Assembly: GCF_005869935.1 (NCBI RefSeq)
Contig: NZ_SZQF01000001.1
Coordinates: forward strand, 744,001 to 808,000
Reading direction: 5' to 3'
DNA: 64,000 nucleotides
Source: Winogradskyella algicola
GTDB taxonomy: Bacteria; Bacteroidota; Bacteroidia; Flavobacteriales; Flavobacteriaceae
Below the pieces are notes generated by a model that saw only the letters and a program-made list of their open reading frames with translations, was not told the DNA's origin and searched no databases. Below, piece by piece: positions 60,310 to 64,000 of the stretch (positions within the stretch are counted from its first letter, which is position 1; each line of letters opens with the position of its first letter). The translations under genes were made by a program, and so were the position numbers.

Positions 60310-61536
60310 ATGGATAAACAATCAAAAAAAGGATTGAGTTATCGTTCTTCCCCTTTGGGGAAGTTAGAACGGGCTGGAGGCATCTACATACATATTCCTT
60401 TTTGTAAACAAGCTTGTTATTACTGTGATTTTCATTTTTCAACATCAATGAAAAAGAAAGATGAATTGGTAAGCGCTTTAGTAAAAGAGCTACAGTTACG
60501 TAAAGATGAATTCAAAAACATTGAAGTACAAACTATCTATTTTGGTGGAGGAACCCCTAGCCTATTGACGAATGACGAATTAAGATTATTGATTGAAGAA
60601 GTTTATAAAAATTACAAGGTAATTAATAATCCCGAAATCACGCTCGAAGCCAATCCAGATGATTTGATAGGAACTCAGCTGTCACCTCGAGCGCAGTCGA
60701 GAGGTCTTTACGAAAATTATAGAAGTATTGGTATTAACAGACTAAGTATAGGTATTCAATCATTTTTTGAGAGTGATTTAAAATTGATGAATCGTGCGCA
60801 CAATGCCCAAGAAGCAAAAGAATGTTTGTCTGTAGCAACGCAATACTTCGATAATATTTCAATCGATTTAATTTACGGAATTCAAGGGGCATCACATACA
60901 CAATGGCTTCAAAATATTGATATAGCATTGAGTTATAATGTTCCTCATATTTCGAGTTATGCATTAACAGTTGAGCCCAAAACAGCTTTGGCGTCATTTA
61001 TAAAAAAAGGAATAATAGATGATGTAAACGATGAGCAAGCACATGAACAATTTCATTTGCTCAAGGCTAAACTTGAAGATTCAGGCTTTGTACATTATGA
61101 GCTTTCTAACTTTGGTAAAGAAGGTTACTTTAGTAAAAATAATTCTGCCTATTGGCAAGGTAAACCTTATATGGGAATTGGGCCATCTGCACACTCTTTT
61201 AATGGTAAACAACGTGGTTGGAATGTTAGAAATAATACTAAGTACATCAAAACAATAGAACAAAACGAGCTGCCAATTGAGATTGAAACTTTAACCACAA
61301 CAGACCGTTACAACGAGTATATAATGACAGGTTTAAGAACCATTTGGGGAGTGTCTTTAGATAAGGTTGAAAAAGATTTTGGAAAAACTTATAAAGAATA
61401 CCTAAAAGAACAAGCCGAAACTTTTATAAACCAACATTTATTGTATATTGATGATAAGCACATACGCGTCACTAAAAAAGGACAGTTTTTAAGTGACGGT
61501 ATTGCGAGCCAACTCTTTAAACTTAATTTAGCGTGA
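60310..61536 (+). CDS. hemW: HemW, haem chaperone / radical SAM protein, with two in-frame repeats
   Basis: A 408-residue radical SAM protein of the HemN-like HemW group; HemW carries haem and is not the coproporphyrinogen oxidase itself. The cluster motif CKQACYYC has C32, C36 and C39, and FGGGTPSLL and LSIGIQSF follow. The usual N-terminus is roughly 'AGIYIHIPFC'; here about 20 extra residues (including RSSPLGKLERAG) come from a CTTCCCC-GGGGAAG repeat, because no later start is available before the CxxxCxxC. Residues about 124-134 (LSPRAQSRGLY) are a TCGAG-type repeat inserted just before the conserved INRLSIGIQSF. The 3' end overlaps the cyclase gene by 4 bases. Confidence 0.93.
   Translation: MDKQSKKGLSYRSSPLGKLERAGGIYIHIPFCKQACYYCDFHFSTSMKKKDELVSALVKELQLRKDEFKNIEVQTIYFGGGTPSLLTNDELRLLIEEVYKNYKVINNPEITLEANPDDLIGTQLSPRAQSRGLYENYRSIGINRLSIGIQSFFESDLKLMNRAHNAQEAKECLSVATQYFDNISIDLIYGIQGASHTQWLQNIDIALSYNVPHISSYALTVEPKTALASFIKKGIIDDVNDEQAHEQFHLLKAKLEDSGFVHYELSNFGKEGYFSKNNSAYWQGKPYMGIGPSAHSFNGKQRGWNVRNNTKYIKTIEQNELPIEIETLTTTDRYNEYIMTGLRTIWGVSLDKVEKDFGKTYKEYLKEQAETFINQHLLYIDDKHIRVTKKGQFLSDGIASQLFKLNLA
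60347..60380 (+). repeat. CTTCCCC-TTT-GGGGAAG element at the hemW 5' end
   Basis: CTTCCCCTTTGGGGAAG (60347-60363) followed by TTAGAACGGGCTGGAGG. It is in the same orientation as the leuS copy (5665-5699) and inverted relative to the ruvC copy 47 bases upstream. Confidence 0.85.
60681..60706 (+). repeat. TCGAG-type palindromic repeat inside hemW
   Basis: GTCACCTCGAGCGCAGTCGA then GAGGTC: core TCGAGCGCAGTCGAGA with arms CC/GG. Its reading frame differs from that of the leuS copy (here T-CGA-GCG-CAG-TCG-AGA), so the DNA element rather than a peptide is what is conserved. Confidence 0.88.
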
Positions 61537-62282
61537 TTGCACAAATTCAATACAATTCTAGAAAACTAAAAATAGATTTAACCAAACCTTTAGACATATC
61601 AATACCAATAACGAATGGTGCTTCAAATGTTAATGCTTGGTATATTGGTCCGCCAAAAATAGAACCTGAGGTTTTTGAGGAGGATGTGATTAGTGTAGAA
61701 AATGGTGCGTCGGTTAATTTTAATAGGATTACTTTTAATCCACATTCTCACGGTACACATACAGAAACTGTGGGTCATATAACAAAAGAAAAATACTCTA
61801 TAAATAAACATTTAAAGCGATTTTTCTTTTTGGCTGAAGTGATTACCGTAGCACCAGAAAAACAAGGTGAAGATTACGTAATTTCTGCAAAACAGCTGCA
61901 ATTTGCAATAGGAAACAAAAAGCGAGAGGCATTGGTAGTAAGAACAATACCAAATACCAAAGACAAAAAAACAAAACAATACTCTGATACTAATTGGACA
62001 TACTTTGAAGAAGATGCTATTAAGTTTTTGGTAAAAAAGGGAATTAAACATTTATTAATTGATTTGCCAAGCGTCGATAGAGAGGAAGATGGTGGCGAGC
62101 TAAAAGCACACAACGCATTTTGGAACACAAAAGGCGTTATAAGAAAAGATGCAACTATTACAGAGTTTATCTATGTATCCAATAAGATTGAAGATGGAGC
62201 TTATATGCTAAATCTTCAGATTGCACCTTTTGAAAATGATGCTACGCCAAGTAAACCTGTGCTGTATAAAATATTAGATTAG
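61533..62282 (+). CDS. cyclase family protein (kynurenine formamidase-like)
   Basis: A 249-residue member of the metal-dependent cyclase/arylformamidase family. The metal-binding stretch NPHSHGTHTETVGHI parallels the family's HxGTHxDxPxH, with changes at the later positions, and DLPSVDREEDGG is present later. Start is GTG at 61533, overlapping the hemW stop by 4 bases (GTGA). The substrate is unknown; kynurenine formamidase activity would need confirmation because other tryptophan-degradation genes are absent here. Confidence 0.85.
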   Translation: MIAQIQYNSRKLKIDLTKPLDISIPITNGASNVNAWYIGPPKIEPEVFEEDVISVENGASVNFNRITFNPHSHGTHTETVGHITKEKYSINKHLKRFFFLAEVITVAPEKQGEDYVISAKQLQFAIGNKKREALVVRTIPNTKDKKTKQYSDTNWTYFEEDAIKFLVKKGIKHLLIDLPSVDREEDGGELKAHNAFWNTKGVIRKDATITEFIYVSNKIEDGAYMLNLQIAPFENDATPSKPVLYKILD

Positions 62283-62296
62283 ATAAGTTACATCTT

Positions 62297-62321
62297 GTCA
62301 TGCTGAATTTATTTTAGTATC
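62297..62321 (+). repeat. degenerate intergenic repeat (GTCATGCTGAA type)
   Basis: GTCATGCTGAATTTATTTTA then GTATC: TGCTGAA and a decayed TTTAGTA form an imperfect palindrome. The element occupies the gap between the cyclase and DUF4230 genes. Confidence 0.45.
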
Positions 62322-62384
62322 AGTGACTTGATAGGAAGCATAGCAATGTGACGAGGGCACGATAAAAGTGTCTCAATAATACAT

Positions 62385-62993
62385 ATGGAAACATTTTTTA
62401 TAATAATCATTAGCGTCCTGGTAACACTGGGTTTGGTTACCATTTTTAGACAATGGAAAATTAAAAAGAAAACCAGTGAACAATCTATCGTTTTGTTAGA
62501 TAAAATAAAACGTGTTTGTAAATTTATTACTGTAGAAGGGGATTTTGCAGAGATTTATCACTATGAAGATGTAAAAGAAAAATTCTTAAAGCTTATATCT
62601 AGTAGAAAGAAAGCTTTGGTAGTCATTAATGCTAAGGCACATGTTGGTTTCGATTTAAGTAAAGTGCAGATGCGTTCAGATTTAAAATCCAAAACAGTAG
62701 TGCTTTCACATTTTCCACAACCAGAAGTTTTGTCTATAGAAAGTGATATCAACTACTACGATAAGCAAGATGGTATGTTTAATAAATTTGAAGCATCAGA
62801 TCTTACTGAACTTCATACCAAAGCCAAAGAACATATTATGGATAAAATTCCAGAAAGTGGCTTGTATAATGTTGCGAAATTAGAAGCCTTGGAAGCTATA
62901 CAGCTCATAGAAAATCTTGTGCAAACCATAGGCTGGACTTTAGATTATTCAGGTTTAAAAGTTGAAGGAGAAGACAAAAAGCTCTTAAAATAG
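62385..62993 (+). CDS. DUF4230 family membrane-anchored protein
   Basis: A 202-residue protein with an N-terminal transmembrane helix (about 3-21), a basic stop-transfer (WKIKKKT), and an extracytoplasmic domain with the DUF4230 pattern (KRVCKFITVEGDFAEIYHY, then KKALVVINAKAHVGFDLSKVQ). Function unknown. It is separated from the next gene by a repeat module. Confidence 0.85.
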   Translation: METFFIIIISVLVTLGLVTIFRQWKIKKKTSEQSIVLLDKIKRVCKFITVEGDFAEIYHYEDVKEKFLKLISSRKKALVVINAKAHVGFDLSKVQMRSDLKSKTVVLSHFPQPEVLSIESDINYYDKQDGMFNKFEASDLTELHTKAKEHIMDKIPESGLYNVAKLEALEAIQLIENLVQTIGWTLDYSGLKVEGEDKKLLK

Positions 62994-62998
62994 TATTT

Positions 62999-63030
62999 GT
63001 CATTGCCAGGACGATGGGACGTGGCAATCT
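62999..63030 (+). repeat. intergenic repeat, GTCATTGCCAGG...GGCAATCT type
   Basis: Perfect terminal arms ATTGCCA/TGGCAAT around GGACGATGGGACG. A degenerate relative is at 33181-33211. A second small hairpin CCTGC-CATC-GCAGG follows at 63061-63074 and is reminiscent of the outer arms after leuS (CCTGC...GCAGG). Almost the whole 88-base gap is repeat-derived. Confidence 0.75.
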
Positions 63031-63081
63031 ATAGCTAAAAGGTATTAATTTAATAAGATCCCTGCCATCGCAGGAAGTTGT

Positions 63082-63441
63082 ATGAACATAGAAGACTACA
63101 GAAATTACTGCATGCAGAAGAAGGAAGTTACAGAACACTTTCCTTTTGATGATGATGTTTTGGTTTTTAAAGTTTGCCACAAAATGTTTGCGTTAGCGTC
63201 TTTATCTAAGTGGGAAAAAGGAGAAGGTTTTATAAACCTTAAGTGCAACCCAGATTATGCCGAAGAACTACGTGCAGAGTATGATAGTGTTACACCTGGT
63301 TACCATATGCACAAAAAACTATGGAACAGTATTAAAATTCACGACACAGATCTATCTACACAACTCATTCTACAACTCATAGACCATTCTTATGATGAGG
63401 TAGTAAAAGGGCTTCCTAAAAAAGTAAGAGATAGTTTATAG
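63082..63441 (+). CDS. MmcQ/YjbR family protein
   Basis: A 119-residue protein with the YjbR fold pattern: MNIEDYRNYCMQKKEVTEHFPFD at the N-terminus, then KVCHKMFALASL and YHMHKKLWNSI. The family has a double-wing DNA-binding-like fold but no established function. It begins just 7 bases after a small CCTGC/GCAGG hairpin, so the repeat may affect translation initiation. Confidence 0.88.
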   Translation: MNIEDYRNYCMQKKEVTEHFPFDDDVLVFKVCHKMFALASLSKWEKGEGFINLKCNPDYAEELRAEYDSVTPGYHMHKKLWNSIKIHDTDLSTQLILQLIDHSYDEVVKGLPKKVRDSL

Positions 63442-63523
63442 CTGTTACACTGTATGTTAGATTAAAGACAATGATCTTCCACTCGTCGCTTACAAATGTT
63501 TACTCGTCTAAAAACAATCTTTT

Positions 63524-63979
63524 ATGAGAAGTTGGGATTTTAAATTTGTCATATCAAACAATCAAAGTCCCTCAAAAGCCATGAGTAATATATTGACATT
63601 TTTTTCATTAACACTAACACAAATAGGAGTCTACTTGTATTTAAAGAATAGTTTAAAAGACTTTATAGAAAACTTTATACAAAATTATTCAATAGATAAA
63701 AAATCAACTGAAGTTAAGATACAGAAGATAGAAGCTCAAAAGAAGATTAAACCTAAAACGATTACTTATGAAGTTGAAGATAATAATCACGTTATTTTAA
63801 ATAAAACCTTAAGGCATTTAGAGTTTATATCTCAGTTTGAAATGTATTTAGAAGAAAAGCATTACAAAAACTTCTCAATAGAGTTTCTACAAGAGTTTGA
63901 AAAAATAAAGCACGAAGCACAGATAACAACAATAAAAACTACTAATAAGCTTAATTGCCAAGGATCTATAGCTGCTTAG
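63524..63979 (+). CDS. hypothetical membrane protein
   Basis: A 151-residue ORF with one hydrophobic segment near residues 22-42 (NILTFFSLTLTQIGVYLYL) and a lysine-rich helical remainder. I recognise no family. The start could be the ATG at 63524 or a later one at residue 20 (MSNILTFF), which would make the hydrophobic segment N-terminal. Base composition is AT-rich. It ends 22 bases before the edge of the window. Confidence 0.55.
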   Translation: MRSWDFKFVISNNQSPSKAMSNILTFFSLTLTQIGVYLYLKNSLKDFIENFIQNYSIDKKSTEVKIQKIEAQKKIKPKTITYEVEDNNHVILNKTLRHLEFISQFEMYLEEKHYKNFSIEFLQEFEKIKHEAQITTIKTTNKLNCQGSIAA

Positions 63980-64000
63980 CTAAAAACCATTCGTCGACAC

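Noticed and set aside
1-64000. CRISPR array, prophage, transposase or diversity-generating retroelement
   Set aside because: I found no regularly spaced direct repeats, phage structural genes, transposase or reverse transcriptase; the S23/IVP protein alone is not evidence for a retroelement.

Overview
The window is chromosomal DNA from a member of the Flavobacteriaceae (Bacteroidota); a marine genus close to Winogradskyella, Psychroserpens or Lacinutrix is my inference. The base composition is AT-rich. Promoters use the Bacteroidota -7 box TAnnTTTG, often followed by C. There is a type IX secretion C-terminal sorting domain, a LeuRS with the long Bacteroidota-type insertion, a DnaE polymerase fused to an N-terminal proofreading exonuclease, and several Bacteroidota-specific families (DUF3098, DUF4271, DUF4296). 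I see no prophage, complete insertion sequence, CRISPR array or classical defence island. Most of the window is core genome.

Layout. 1-2859 (minus): ftsX, DUF3098, uppP and the start of truB, preceded by a tail-anchored unknown. 3027-9062 (plus): leuS, a small BamE-like protein, a repeat-filled gap, alanine dehydrogenase and a YugP-type metallopeptidase. 9124-15342: a four-helix-bundle membrane protein, an Lrp/AsnC regulator, a saccharopine dehydrogenase-like enzyme, DUF423, PEP carboxykinase, hemD and DUF4271. 15480-20492: a dolichol-phosphate-mannose-synthase-like glycosyltransferase, dihydroorotase, a DUF4296 lipoprotein, an epimerase and tyrS. 20598-28374: a LuxE-like protein, a secreted T9SS lamin-tail protein, a PhoB/PhoR-like two-component pair, a glycosyltransferase, and trmB with a LysE-type exporter and an alkyltransferase-like protein. 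28410-33169: a Fic protein with a winged-helix tail, then an Fe-S/redox block (Mrp, NifU-like, ferredoxin reductase, ferredoxin) interrupted by a four-helix-bundle (S23/IVP) gene. 33222-38253 (minus): metallophosphoesterase, SGNH hydrolase, glutaryl-CoA dehydrogenase, trmN6, rimM, rpsP. 38468-47197: a lipoprotein with acidic repeats, two PA2169-family paralogues, dnaE, trxA, DUF58 and tRNA-Asp. 47229-54479: a secreted micro-protein, a TPR histidine kinase and response regulator, DUF456, and a BlaI/M56-peptidase locus. 54559-63979: YccA, envelope proteins, GT2 plus UPF0104, a frameshifted TonB-C-like paralogue, ruvC, hemW, cyclase, DUF4230, YjbR and an unknown.

The most unusual signal is a set of short palindromic repeats found both between genes and inside conserved genes, in frame. 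leuS carries four copies at three sites, hemW two, and the UPF0104-linked glycosyltransferase one; ruvC and rimM end inside copies. Outer arms differ between copies but stay complementary, so the foldable structure is conserved rather than the sequence. Other notable signals are a perfect CRP-like palindrome before the ferredoxin reductase gene, an array of TTAGT/ACTAA half-sites before blaI, direct repeats bracketing the fic promoter, and an A9 tract that splits a signal peptide from its protein.
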